Of a DNA stretch of 64,000 bases, positions 56,292 to 64,000 are shown one piece after another. Where the stretch lies: the NCBI RefSeq assembly GCF_014863405.1, contig NZ_JACZZA010000006.1, forward strand, positions 124,001 to 188,000. Reading direction: 5' to 3'. The translations under genes and the position numbers were made by a program. A model generated the notes under the pieces. It ran no database searches, was not told where the DNA came from, and saw only the letters and a program-made list of their open reading frames with translations. The first letter of the stretch is position 1; every line of letters starts with the position of its first letter. The stretch comes from Dyella acidiphila (lineage in GTDB: Bacteria; Pseudomonadota; Gammaproteobacteria; Xanthomonadales; Rhodanobacteraceae).

Positions 56292-57608
56292 TTATGCCTT
56301 CGCGGTGTCGACCGGCATACACCATGCCGGACCCTCCGGGTAAACATACTGCGCCACGCTGTCCGTGCGCATTTGCGCCGAAAAGCCCGGCGCGCTGGGC
56401 GCAATGTAGCAGCCGTTGGCAATCACCACCGGATCGACGAAATGCTCGTGCAGGTGGTCGACGAATTCAATCGCGCGATCGTCCTTATTGCCGCTGATCG
56501 CCACGAAATCGGCCATCGCCAGATGCTGCACCAGCTCGCACAGGCCCACGCCGCCGGCATGCGGGAACACGCGCACGCCGAACTTGGCGGCCAGCAGCAT
56601 GATCGCCAGGTTCTCGTTCACGCCGCCCACACGCGCCGCGTCGATCTGGATCAGGTCCACGGCATTGGCCTGGAACAACTGCTTGAACATCACCCGGTTC
56701 TGCGTGTGTTCGCCGGTGGAAATCGGCACCGGCGCCACCGCATGGCGGATCGCCGCATGGCCGAGCACGTCATCGGGGCTGGTGGGCTCTTCCACCCAGG
56801 CCAGGCGGAACTCCGCCAGGTGACGCAGCCAGGCGATCGCGTCGGGCACATCCCAGCGCTGGTTGGCATCGACCGCGATACCGATATCGGGACCGACCGT
56901 CGCGCGTGCCAGGCGGCAGCGGCGCACGTCGTCCTCCACATTCATGCCGACCTTCAGCTTGATGGTGCGAAAACCCGCGGCCACCGCTTCGCGCGCCAGG
57001 CGCTGCATTTTTTCGTCGCTATAGCCCAGCCAGCCCGGCGACGTGGTGTAGGCCGGGTAGCCTTCCTGCAGCAACTGCGCCAAGCGTCGCGCTTTGCCCG
57101 CCGCGGCAGCGTGCAGCATGGTCAGTGCTTCTTCCGGCGTCAGCGCATCGGTGAGATAGCGGAAGTCGATGGTGGCGACGATCTGTTCCGGCGTCATGTC
57201 GGCGATAAAGCGCCACAGCGGCTTGCCGGCGGCGCGCGCGGCAAGATCCCACGCGGCATTCACCACCGCGCCGATCGCCATGTGCATCACGCCTTTTTCG
57301 GGACCCAGCCAGCGCAGCTGCGAATCGCCGATCAGGCGGCGTGCAAAACCACCGAGATCGTCGATCACTTCATCCAGATCCAGTCCGGCGACGTGATGAT
57401 TCAACGCATCGATCGCTGCCTTCTGCACATCGTTGCCGCGGCCGATGGTGAAGGCCAGACCGTAGCCGGCCAGACTCGGTTGGTCGGTGCGCATCACCAC
57501 ATAGGCGGCGGAGTAATCCGGATCCGGATTCATCGCATCCGAACCATCCAGTTCGCGCGAGGTGGGAAAGCGGACATCGTAGGTGTCCAGCGCGGTGATC
57601 TTGCTCAT
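56292..57608 (-). CDS. L-fuconate dehydratase
   Basis: Enolase-superfamily enzyme (438 residues) removing water from L-fuconate to give 2-keto-3-deoxy-L-fuconate. Catalytic set: the KxK motif Lys217/Lys219 (TIKLKVGMN), metal ligands Asp247 (DANQRW), Glu273 (WVEEPTS) and Glu300 (STGEHTQN), and the base His350 (VFPHAGGVG). These positions are each one less than those I recall for the characterised Xanthomonas campestris enzyme (220, 248, 274, 301, 351), very strong support. [17 protein letters not shown] near the start is also typical. It overlaps the upstream hydrolase gene by four bases. Confidence 0.95.
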   Translation of the reverse strand: MSKITALDTYDVRFPTSRELDGSDAMNPDPDYSAAYVVMRTDQPSLAGYGLAFTIGRGNDVQKAAIDALNHHVAGLDLDEVIDDLGGFARRLIGDSQLRWLGPEKGVMHMAIGAVVNAAWDLAARAAGKPLWRFIADMTPEQIVATIDFRYLTDALTPEEALTMLHAAAAGKARRLAQLLQEGYPAYTTSPGWLGYSDEKMQRLAREAVAAGFRTIKLKVGMNVEDDVRRCRLARATVGPDIGIAVDANQRWDVPDAIAWLRHLAEFRLAWVEEPTSPDDVLGHAAIRHAVAPVPISTGEHTQNRVMFKQLFQANAVDLIQIDAARVGGVNENLAIMLLAAKFGVRVFPHAGGVGLCELVQHLAMADFVAISGNKDDRAIEFVDHLHEHFVDPVVIANGCYIAPSAPGFSAQMRTDSVAQYVYPEGPAWCMPVDTAKA

Positions 57609-58465
57609 GCGCGCACGTTCTCCGGATGGGCGTGCACCTGTTGGCGCTGCTGGCCCAGGCCCTCAATGCCCAGTTCGATCACATCGCCGGCCTGCAGGTA
57701 CTTCGGCGGCTTTTGTCCCAGGCCTACGCCAGCCGGCGTGCCGGTGCTGATTACATCGCCCGGCAGCAGCGTCATGTAGCGGCTGATATGGCTGACCAGC
57801 TTGGCCACACTGAAGATCATCGTGCGCGTATGGCCGTTCTGATAGCGATGGCCATTCACTTCCAGCCACAGCGCCAGGTTCTGCGGATCGGGCACTTCGT
57901 CGGCCGTGACCAGCCACGGGCCCAGCGGGCCGAAGGTGTCGCAGCTCTTGCCCTTCACCCATTGGCCGCCGTGCTCGAACTGGAAATCGCGCTCGGACAG
58001 ATCGTTCACCACCAGGTAGCCGGCCACATGCGACAGCGCCTGTTCTTCGCTGACGCTGCGTGCGGTTTCGCCGATCACCACGCCCAGTTCCACTTCCCAG
58101 TCGGTCTTGATGGAATCTTTCGGAATGATCACGTTGTCGTTCGGTCCCATGATGGCGCTGGTCGCCTTCATGAAGATCACCGGCAGCTGCGGCACCGGTG
58201 CATTGGTTTCTGCGGCGTGCTCGGCGTAGTTCATGCCCACGCAGATCATCTTGCTGACGTGCGCGATGGGCGAGCCATAGCGCGGCTCGCCTGCCACTTG
58301 CGGCAGCTGCTGCGGATCGAGTTGGGCCAAGCGTGCGCGGCCGTCGCGGCCGAGCGCCTGCGCATCGATGTCACTGATTACGGCAGAGAGATCGCGCAGC
58401 GTGCCGGCGGTGTCGATCAGGCCGGGCCGTTCCTTGCCCACGGCGCCATAACGGACCAGTTTCAT
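57605..58465 (-). CDS. 2,4-diketo-3-deoxy-L-fuconate hydrolase (FAH family)
   Basis: A 286-residue fumarylacetoacetate-hydrolase-fold enzyme. The C-terminal catalytic part starts [19 protein letters not shown] near 74. Metal-binding Glu124 and Glu126 lie in [18 protein letters not shown], with Asp155 in [11 protein letters not shown] and later [19 protein letters not shown]. In the non-phosphorylating fucose route this family cleaves 2,4-diketo-3-deoxy-L-fuconate to pyruvate and L-lactate. Position between the SDR and dehydratase genes supports that. An ureidoglycolate lyase-like label would be the generic annotation; context makes the fucose role more likely. Confidence 0.88.
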   Translation of the reverse strand: MKLVRYGAVGKERPGLIDTAGTLRDLSAVISDIDAQALGRDGRARLAQLDPQQLPQVAGEPRYGSPIAHVSKMICVGMNYAEHAAETNAPVPQLPVIFMKATSAIMGPNDNVIIPKDSIKTDWEVELGVVIGETARSVSEEQALSHVAGYLVVNDLSERDFQFEHGGQWVKGKSCDTFGPLGPWLVTADEVPDPQNLALWLEVNGHRYQNGHTRTMIFSVAKLVSHISRYMTLLPGDVISTGTPAGVGLGQKPPKYLQAGDVIELGIEGLGQQRQQVHAHPENVRA

Positions 58466-58485
58466 GGAATACGTGCTCCTGCTGT

Positions 58486-59232
58486 TCAGTTGGACCAGCC
58501 GCCATCCACAACGTGGATGGTGCCGGTGGTAAAGGCGGATTCGTCGGAGGCGAGATACAACGCTAGTGCGGCGATTTCTGCGGGTTCGCCCAGCCGGCCC
58601 ATCGGCTGGCGCGCGACAAAGCTCTGCCAGTTGGCCGCCTCGTCACCGCCCAATGCGCGCACGCGTTCGCCCAGCGACGGCGTTTTCACCGTGCCGGGGC
58701 AGATCGCATTGCAGCGCACGCCGCGCGCGACAAAGTCGGCGGCAATGGAACGGGTGAGGCCGATCACCGCGGCTTTGGTGGTGCTGTAGGCAAAGCGGTT
58801 GGGTACGCCCTTCACGCTGGACGCCACCGACGACATGTTGATGATGCTGCCGCGGCCTTGTTCGAGCATGCCCGGCAGCACGGCCTTGCACAGCTGGAAC
58901 ATGCTGTCCACGTTGATGGCGAACGAACGCTGCCAGCTGGCGTCGTCGGTATCCAGAATGGTGCCCGCGTGCACAAAGCCGGCGCAGTTGAACAGCACAT
59001 CGAAGGGACCGGCGTGCTGGACCAGCTCGCGGATTTCCTCGGTGCGCGTCACGTCCAGCCGCTGCGTACTGATCGACGCATGTTCGGCCGCCAGCGTGGC
59101 CAGCGCCTGGCTATCGATATCGGTGGCCAGCACCTGTGCGCCGGCATTGGCGAAGGCGAGGGCGGTGGCACGGCCGATGCCTGCGCCTGCCGCAGTGATC
59201 AGGGCCTTTTTGCCGGAGAGGCGTCCGCTCAT
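58486..59232 (-). CDS. 2-keto-3-deoxy-L-fuconate dehydrogenase (SDR)
   Basis: A 248-residue short-chain dehydrogenase. NAD-binding TAAGAGIGRATALAF at 13-27 (TxxxGxG form), Asp38 in LATDIDSQ favouring NAD over NADP, catalytic Ser near 135-139 (NMSSVASSVKG) and Tyr149-x-x-x-Lys153 in AYSTTKAAV, then the end DGGWSN. In the pathway it oxidises 2-keto-3-deoxy-L-fuconate at C4. The gene stands between lactonase and hydrolase genes in the minus-strand operon, 20 bases before the latter. An alternative is L-fucose dehydrogenase, but the aldo-keto reductase gene fills that role. Confidence 0.88.
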   Translation of the reverse strand: MSGRLSGKKALITAAGAGIGRATALAFANAGAQVLATDIDSQALATLAAEHASISTQRLDVTRTEEIRELVQHAGPFDVLFNCAGFVHAGTILDTDDASWQRSFAINVDSMFQLCKAVLPGMLEQGRGSIINMSSVASSVKGVPNRFAYSTTKAAVIGLTRSIAADFVARGVRCNAICPGTVKTPSLGERVRALGGDEAANWQSFVARQPMGRLGEPAEIAALALYLASDESAFTTGTIHVVDGGWSN

Positions 59233-59278
59233 GGCGTGAATCCTTTGCGATCGGAATGGAAGAGGGTGGTGTTCATGG

Positions 59279-60130
59279 CTAGCTATGTGTATCCAGCTTC
59301 AGCGCATAGCAGCGCACGGCGTTGGCGGCGAATACATCAGCCTGCGTGCCGGGCGCGTAGCGTTCGGTATATGTCTGTGCAAGCCGGAGCCAGTGTTCGA
59401 ATGAGGCGCGCAAAGTGAGTACGGGCCAGTCGCTGCCCCAGATCAGCCGGGTGCTGCCGAAGCTGGCGAACAGGTGCTGGGCATAGGGCGCGATGGCTTC
59501 TTCGTGCGTCGTACCGCTCAATTGCGTCAGCAGGCCGGACAACTTGCAGTAAAGCTGTGGATGCGCGGAAAGCTGATCGATCCAGTTGGCCCACAGTGCG
59601 ATCGGCGCCTCGCCGATCGACGGCTTGCCGGCGTGGTCCAGCACTACGCGCAACGCCGGCTGCCGTTGCAGTCGGCGCAGCAATGCAGGCAGTTGCGGCA
59701 TGCCGACCAGCGCATCGAACGCCAGCCCGCGCGCCTGGATGCAGTCGAAAGCACGGTCGAGCGCCGGACTCGCCAGCCAGTCCGGATCGGCCAGGTCCTG
59801 CGCCATCGGCCGCAATCCGCAGAGCAGGCCGTTGCCGTCGCGGATCAGCGCGTCAATGCGCGCCTCGACATCGACGGCTTCCATATCTACCCAGCCGATC
59901 ACCCCGACAACACCGGCATCCTGCTGCGCCAGCTCGAACAGATACCGCGTTTCCGGTTCCGTAGGCGCCGCCTGCACCAGCACGCTGGCAGTTACGCCGG
60001 CGGCCTTGCGCTGCGCCTGCAGATCGGCCGGCAGAAAAGCGGCGCGCAATGCTTCCGGCGCATCGGCCAGCCAGCCGTAGTCGCCGCGCGAGGGCTGCCA
60101 ATAATGCTGGTGCGCATCGACGATGATCAT
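59279..60130 (-). CDS. L-fucono-lactonase (amidohydrolase-2 family)
   Basis: A 283-residue TIM-barrel hydrolase of the amidohydrolase 2 (COG3618) group. Metal-site His7 and His9 in IVDAHQHYWQPSRGDYGWL, WVDMEAVDVEARIDAL near 103, ALRVVLDHAGKPSIGE near 158-172 and the late Asp in LIWGSDWPVLTL near 230. These enzymes open L-fucono-1,5-lactone (and related sugar lactones) to the acid. It overlaps the aldo-keto reductase gene by four bases, so the lactone maker and opener are translated together. Rhamnonolactone is an alternative substrate. Confidence 0.88.
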   Translation of the reverse strand: MIIVDAHQHYWQPSRGDYGWLADAPEALRAAFLPADLQAQRKAAGVTASVLVQAAPTEPETRYLFELAQQDAGVVGVIGWVDMEAVDVEARIDALIRDGNGLLCGLRPMAQDLADPDWLASPALDRAFDCIQARGLAFDALVGMPQLPALLRRLQRQPALRVVLDHAGKPSIGEAPIALWANWIDQLSAHPQLYCKLSGLLTQLSGTTHEEAIAPYAQHLFASFGSTRLIWGSDWPVLTLRASFEHWLRLAQTYTERYAPGTQADVFAANAVRCYALKLDTHS

Positions 60131-61155
60131 GGCGTCGGCACGGCTTCCTGCAGCAGGCCGGCGTCACGCAGGGCCTGCCATGCGGCACGGGGAACCGGCA
60201 TCTGCATGCGCTCGCTGGCCGTGTCGACTTCGGCGGGCGAGCGCAGGCCGCAGACCACGCTGGCTACTGCCGGATGCGCCAGCGGAAATTGCAGGGCGGC
60301 CGCGCCGACATCCGTATGGCTGTGGCCGAGCACCTCATAAAAGCGCTGCGCACGTGCTTGCACCGCCGGTTCGGCCGGGGCGTAGTTGTAGAACTGGCCA
60401 GGCCCGCGGCTATCGCCGAGCAGGCCGGAGTTGTACGGGCCGGCCGCGAGGATGGCGATGCCGCGCTCTTGCGCCTGCGCCATCACGGCGGCGCTATGCG
60501 CCTGTTCGAACAAGGTGTAGCGGCCGGCCAGCATGATCGCGTCCAGGGCAAAACGCGGCATCACTTCCAGGCATACGGCTTCTTCGTTGACGCCCAGGCC
60601 GATCGCGTCGCATACGCCTTGTGCGCGCAGTTCTGCCATCGCCGGCAGCGCTTCGTCCAGCGCCTGCTGCAAGACGGCGGCATGGCGTTCGCCGTGAGTA
60701 AGTGCGCCGATATCGTGCAGCAACAGCAGCTCGACATGATCGGTGCGCAGGCGCCGCAGGCTGGCCTCGACCGAGCGCAGCACGCCGTCGCGGCTGTAGT
60801 CGAAGCGTGCGCGCTGCCCGTCGACGATAAAGCCGTCGGCGTGGCCGGTCTGCTGCGCATCGGCTTCGATCAGGCGGCCGACCTTGGTCGACAGGCTGTA
60901 GCTGTTGCGCGGCATGCCGGCCAGGGCGGCGCCGATACGGCTTTCGCTGAGGCCGTAGCCGTAATAGGGGGCGGTATCGACATGGCGGATGTTGCGCAGC
61001 CAGGCGCGGGCCAGCGTGTAGGCAGCAGCTTCGTCATCCACCGACGCATAGAGATTGCCGATCGGCGCGCCGCCGAAGGCCAGTCGAGAGCGCAGCCAGG
61101 GGCGTGGCGCCAGCTCGGGCTGGGGCGCGTCAGATGGGGTTGTCGCTTGTGTCAT
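60127..61155 (-). CDS. L-fucose dehydrogenase of the aldo/keto reductase family
   Basis: A 342-residue NAD(P)-dependent barrel enzyme, first gene of the operon. Aldo-keto catalytic tetrad visible: Asp60 and Tyr65 in HVDTAPYYGYGLSE, Lys91 in LSTKVGRLIE, and His in VELLLLHDIGALTHG. VCDAIGLGVNEEAVCLE and VASVVCGLRSPAEVDTA near the end match the D-threo-aldose / pyridoxal 4-dehydrogenase type. It oxidises L-fucose at C1 to the lactone, the pathway's first step. The start at 61155 faces the GH18 gene; the 249-bp divergent region holds AT-rich repeats that may be operators. Confidence 0.88.
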   Translation of the reverse strand: MTQATTPSDAPQPELAPRPWLRSRLAFGGAPIGNLYASVDDEAAAYTLARAWLRNIRHVDTAPYYGYGLSESRIGAALAGMPRNSYSLSTKVGRLIEADAQQTGHADGFIVDGQRARFDYSRDGVLRSVEASLRRLRTDHVELLLLHDIGALTHGERHAAVLQQALDEALPAMAELRAQGVCDAIGLGVNEEAVCLEVMPRFALDAIMLAGRYTLFEQAHSAAVMAQAQERGIAILAAGPYNSGLLGDSRGPGQFYNYAPAEPAVQARAQRFYEVLGHSHTDVGAAALQFPLAHPAVASVVCGLRSPAEVDTASERMQMPVPRAAWQALRDAGLLQEAVPTP

Positions 61156-61249
61156 GCAGCCTCGCGATAGCCCCGGCGTGCACGAGCGGAAATCCCCTCG
61201 CCGTGGCTTTGCGGCGGATCATCGCGCATCCGGAGTGCTGTGTATATAT

Positions 61250-61265
61250 AAACAAAAGTTTCATA
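61250..61265. promoter_or_regulatory. candidate operator element A in the fucose-operon control region
   Basis: AAACAAAAGTTTCATA lies 95 bases before the aldo-keto reductase start in an AT-rich stretch following TATATATA. A closely similar sequence in the opposite direction occurs at 61336-61351, and GTTTCATA also occurs before fucP. It is a candidate site for the IclR-type regulator. Confidence 0.45.
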
Positions 61266-61335
61266 GATGCTTCGCGATGACCTCCCGGCCGCCTCAAAAA
61301 GCACTTGCAATTCGATTTATCTCGATCTAAACATA

Positions 61336-61351
61336 TATGAACTTCTGTTTT
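61336..61351. promoter_or_regulatory. candidate operator element B in the fucose-operon control region
   Basis: TATGAACTTCTGTTTT is, read on the minus strand, AAAACAGAAGTTCATA, nearly the same as element A with one substitution and one base missing. It sits 53 bases before the GH18 start, so each divergent transcript has one element facing it. Confidence 0.4.
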
Positions 61352-61404
61352 GCCAATAAACGGATACTCGGCTGGTGGGGCCGCGTCCGGTCGGGGAATG
61401 TCTG

Positions 61405-62484
61405 ATGGCACGTTTGAAAGTCCGCGCTGGCGTCTGCAAGTGGCTGCTTGGCCTCACGGCGGGACTGATGGCTTGCGGCGCCGCCATGGCGCAGCAGCCT
61501 GAGGCGCTGTTCTATCTGATCGGCATGCAGAAGTCGGTCAATTCCTTCGTGGCGCACGTGGACAAGGTCGGTCTGCTGGTACCTACCTGGTATGGGGTGG
61601 ACAGCCAGGGCCTGGTCAACGGCGGTCCCAACCAGTACGTGCTGGATATCGCCACGCAACACCGGGTGCCGGTGGAGCCGATCATTTCCATGTCGTCCGG
61701 GCGCGACGGCTTCCATACGCTGCTGCACGACGAAGTCGCCAAGCAGCACATGATCGAATCGATGCTGCAGCAGGCGCAGCAATACCGCTATGCCGGTTTC
61801 CAGTTCGACTTCGAAAGCATCTCCTGGACTGACCGCGACGCGTTCACCTTGCTGGTCAAGCAAACCGCCGAGGCGCTGCACAAGCATGGCTTCAAGCTCT
61901 CCATCGCGATGGTGCCGAATGCGCCGGGGCATGCCGGGCAGGGGCGCTTTTCCAAATGGATGTGGCAGTACTGGCGCGGCGTCTACGATCTGGCGGCACT
62001 GGGCAAATACGCCGACCTGATCTGCCTGATGACCTATGACCAGCACACGCGCTGGACCGCGCCCGGTCCAGTAGACGGCCTGCCGTGGATGCTGGAGCAG
62101 CTCAAATACGCCTTGACGCTGGTACCCAGGCAGAAGCTCTCGCTGGGCATCGCGCTCTACGGCTATCACTGGTATACCGGCAATCCGGTGCGCGACGATG
62201 GCAGCGAGGCTTCCAATATCCAGGCCAGCTACATCGACGCCGACGAGTCCTTCCCGCTGGCGCAGGAACAGCATGCCGATGTGCAGTGGGATTCGGTCGA
62301 CCACGAGTCCTGGTATTACTTCTACCGCGACGACATGCGCGAATGGGTGTTCCGGCCCGATGCGCGCAGTTTCGCCGACCGCTATGCCTTGGTGAAGCAA
62401 TACGATCTGGAAGGTTTCTGCGCCTGGGTGATCGGCGCGGAAGATCCCAAGGTATGGGACGAGCTGCCGGTGGTGCAGCGTTGA
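61405..62484 (+). CDS. exported GH18-like glycoside hydrolase
   Basis: A 359-residue protein with a signal peptide (hydrophobic 12-30, ending AAMAQ). The body has the GH18 barrel pattern: a degenerate DxxDxDxE motif AGFQFDFES with Asp135 and the acid Glu137 retained, ICLMTYDQH near 208-216 (the MxYD strand), GIALYGYHWYT near 248, and AWVIGAEDPKVW near the end. It may be an endo-beta-N-acetylglucosaminidase or a chitobiose-active enzyme acting on N-glycans. Chitinase is less likely with this short form. It is 59 bases before the GH3 gene and divergent from the fucose operon. Confidence 0.82.
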   Translation: MARLKVRAGVCKWLLGLTAGLMACGAAMAQQPEALFYLIGMQKSVNSFVAHVDKVGLLVPTWYGVDSQGLVNGGPNQYVLDIATQHRVPVEPIISMSSGRDGFHTLLHDEVAKQHMIESMLQQAQQYRYAGFQFDFESISWTDRDAFTLLVKQTAEALHKHGFKLSIAMVPNAPGHAGQGRFSKWMWQYWRGVYDLAALGKYADLICLMTYDQHTRWTAPGPVDGLPWMLEQLKYALTLVPRQKLSLGIALYGYHWYTGNPVRDDGSEASNIQASYIDADESFPLAQEQHADVQWDSVDHESWYYFYRDDMREWVFRPDARSFADRYALVKQYDLEGFCAWVIGAEDPKVWDELPVVQR

Positions 62485-62543
62485 TCCGCACGCGCAAGGA
62501 TGCAGTGTCCATCGCCGTTGATAGAGGCCTGTAGCAGCGCATC

Positions 62544-64000
62544 ATGAAGCTTGTCGGCGCCATCGTTAAAAAGAGCACGCTGCTGGCGTTTGTCGCCGCG
62601 GCGGCAACTGTGCCGTTCACTGCGGCAAGCCAGGATGCGCAGAGCCAGGCCGCGGCGCTGGTGGCGCACATGACGCTGCCGGAAAAGGTCGCGCAGCTGC
62701 AGAGCAACGCACCGGCCATTCCGCGCCTGCATATCGCCGCCTATGACTGGTGGAACGAAGGCCTGCACGGGCATGCGCGCGACGGCGATGCCACCGTGTT
62801 TCCGCAGGCGATCGGCCTGGCGGCGAGCTGGGACACCGGCCTGCTTCATGATGTCGGCAGCGTGGTGTCGACCGAGGCGCGCGCCCGCTTCAATGCCGCC
62901 GGCGCGGGCCATAGCCATGCGCGTTATGAAGGGCTCAGCATCTGGTCGCCCAACATCAACATCTTTCGCGATCCGCGCTGGGGCCGCGGCCAGGAAACCT
63001 ACGGCGAAGACCCGTATCTCACCGGCCAGCTCGCCATCGGTTTCATCCGCGGTATCCAGGGCGACGATCCGGCGCACCCGCGCGCGATCGCCACGCCCAA
63101 GCATTTCGTGGTGCATAGCGGACCGGAATCGGGCCGTCACGGTTTCGACGTAGATGTGTCGCCGCACGATCTGGAAGCGACCTATCTGCCGGCCTTCCGC
63201 GCGGCGATCGTCGATGCGCACGCCGATTCCGTCATGTGCGCCTACAACGCGCTGCATGGCACGCCGGTATGTGCCGACGATGCCTTGCTGAGCACGCGGC
63301 TGCGGCATGACTGGGGCTTCAAGGGCTATGTCGTTTCCGATTGCGATGCGATCGACGACATGACCGAGTTCCATTATTTCAAGCCGGACAATGCCCAGTC
63401 TTCGGCTGCTGCGCTGAAGGCCGGCACCGACCTCGATTGCGGCGACGCCTATGCGGGCCTGCTCGATGCCGTGCACCAAGGCTACGTGACCGAAAAAGCG
63501 CTCGATACCGCGCTGACCCGCTTGTTTGCCGCACGCTACCGCTTCGGCGAATGGGGTGGCGGCAACGATCCCTATGCATCGATCGGCCTGGACCAGATCG
63601 ACACCGCTGCCCACCGTCAGTTTGCCTTGCAGGCTGCGCTGGAATCGATCGTTCTGTTAAAGAACGAACACGGTGCATTGCCGCTGTCGGCGGGTGCACG
63701 TGTGGCCGTGGTCGGGCCGAACGCCGATACGCTGGAAACGCTGGAAGCCAATTATCACGGCACCGCGCGCGCACCGGTGACGCCGTTGCAGGGTCTGCGC
63801 CAGCGCTTCGGCGCGCAGCAGATCAGCTATGCGCAGGGCGCGCCGATCGCCGGTGGCGTACCGGTGCCGATTCCCGAAACGGCCTTGCGCACGCCGGACG
63901 GCAGTCAGCCTGGCCTGACCGGCGAATATTTCGCCACGCCCGATTTCAACGGCAAGCCAGCCCTGGTGCGTACCGATCGCCGCATCGATTTCGATTGGGA
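62544..64000 (+). CDS. exported GH3 beta-glycosidase with PA14 insert, N-terminal part
   Basis: The frame is open at the right edge; 485 residues are visible. The signal peptide covers about 28 residues (LLAFVAAAATVPFTAAS). The GH3 barrel has YDWWNEGLHGHARDG near 71-85, the nucleophile Asp266 in GYVVSDCDAIDDM, and GTDLDCGDAYAGLL near 295, features shared with bacterial and plant beta-xylosidases. From about 455 the segment LTGEYFATPDFNGKPALVR begins a PA14 domain, which in GH3 enzymes shapes substrate choice. Likely activity is beta-xylosidase or beta-glucosidase; beta-1,2-xylose of plant N-glycans is an idea from the neighbours. Second gene after GH18. Confidence 0.88.
   Translation, partial: MKLVGAIVKKSTLLAFVAAAATVPFTAASQDAQSQAAALVAHMTLPEKVAQLQSNAPAIPRLHIAAYDWWNEGLHGHARDGDATVFPQAIGLAASWDTGLLHDVGSVVSTEARARFNAAGAGHSHARYEGLSIWSPNINIFRDPRWGRGQETYGEDPYLTGQLAIGFIRGIQGDDPAHPRAIATPKHFVVHSGPESGRHGFDVDVSPHDLEATYLPAFRAAIVDAHADSVMCAYNALHGTPVCADDALLSTRLRHDWGFKGYVVSDCDAIDDMTEFHYFKPDNAQSSAAALKAGTDLDCGDAYAGLLDAVHQGYVTEKALDTALTRLFAARYRFGEWGGGNDPYASIGLDQIDTAAHRQFALQAALESIVLLKNEHGALPLSAGARVAVVGPNADTLETLEANYHGTARAPVTPLQGLRQRFGAQQISYAQGAPIAGGVPVPIPETALRTPDGSQPGLTGEYFATPDFNGKPALVRTDRRIDFDW

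Noticed and set aside
56115-58789. Plus-strand frames of 554 and 387 codons opposite the fucose operon
   Set aside because: Antisense to fuconate dehydratase and the hydrolase, whose catalytic residues are all intact on the minus strand.

Overview
The window reads as a stretch of chromosome from a GC-rich gammaproteobacterium, most likely a Xanthomonadales member of the Rhodanobacteraceae type (Dyella, Frateuria or Luteibacter-like). The basis is the high GC of third codon positions, the order ndk-rlmN-pilF-rodZ-yfgM-bamB-der, a long LigA, the PsrA-fatty-acid operon, and a non-phosphorylating L-fucose pathway of the kind described in Xanthomonas. There is no phage, insertion sequence, integrase or CRISPR array; repeats are limited to REP-like palindromes. 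The genus is an inference from gene content.

Layout. 1-970: end of pgsA, two identical tRNA-Gly(GCC) genes and tRNA-Cys. 970-4200: a secreted NTF2-like protein, a MarR regulator divergent from an FMN reductase with two matching palindromic operators, a LysR regulator and a lipocalin-like protein. 4300-9800: tripartite RND efflux system in overlapping order outer membrane factor, adaptor, permease. 9800-13930: photolyase, a CPA2 cation/proton antiporter and a DHA2 drug exporter. 14096-17455: ligA and epmA. 17464-19417: two divergent RcsB-like response regulators and a small basic-tailed protein. 19480-22770: quinone oxidoreductase, pirin, a second DHA2 exporter. 23027-27470: psrA-fadN-fadA fatty acid oxidation operon with two PsrA-type boxes. 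27668-34476: ndk, rlmN, pilF, rodZ, yfgM, bamB, der. 34642-40604: rhodanese-ThiF fusion, GNAT, folD, guaB, guaA. 40698-50645: mixed accessory and housekeeping genes (beta-propeller protein, TPR/wHTH regulator, DUF899, DUF2182, tadA, sirtuin, NAD(P)-binding protein, CHAD protein, two glycosyltransferases).

50884-64000 is the most coherent specialised region: a fucose-release and fucose-degradation locus. A secreted GH29 alpha-L-fucosidase and an IclR regulator lie divergent from fucP and a mutarotase. A six-gene minus-strand operon then encodes aldo-keto fucose dehydrogenase, fuconolactonase, ketodeoxyfuconate dehydrogenase, diketodeoxyfuconate hydrolase, fuconate dehydratase and FMN L-lactate dehydrogenase. 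Together these can take L-fucose to pyruvate without phosphorylated sugar intermediates. A plus-strand GH18-GH3 pair starts divergently from that operon and runs off the window, which suggests the fucose comes from a complex glycan.

Functions are assigned by recognising motifs and families by eye. No similarity search or structure prediction was run.
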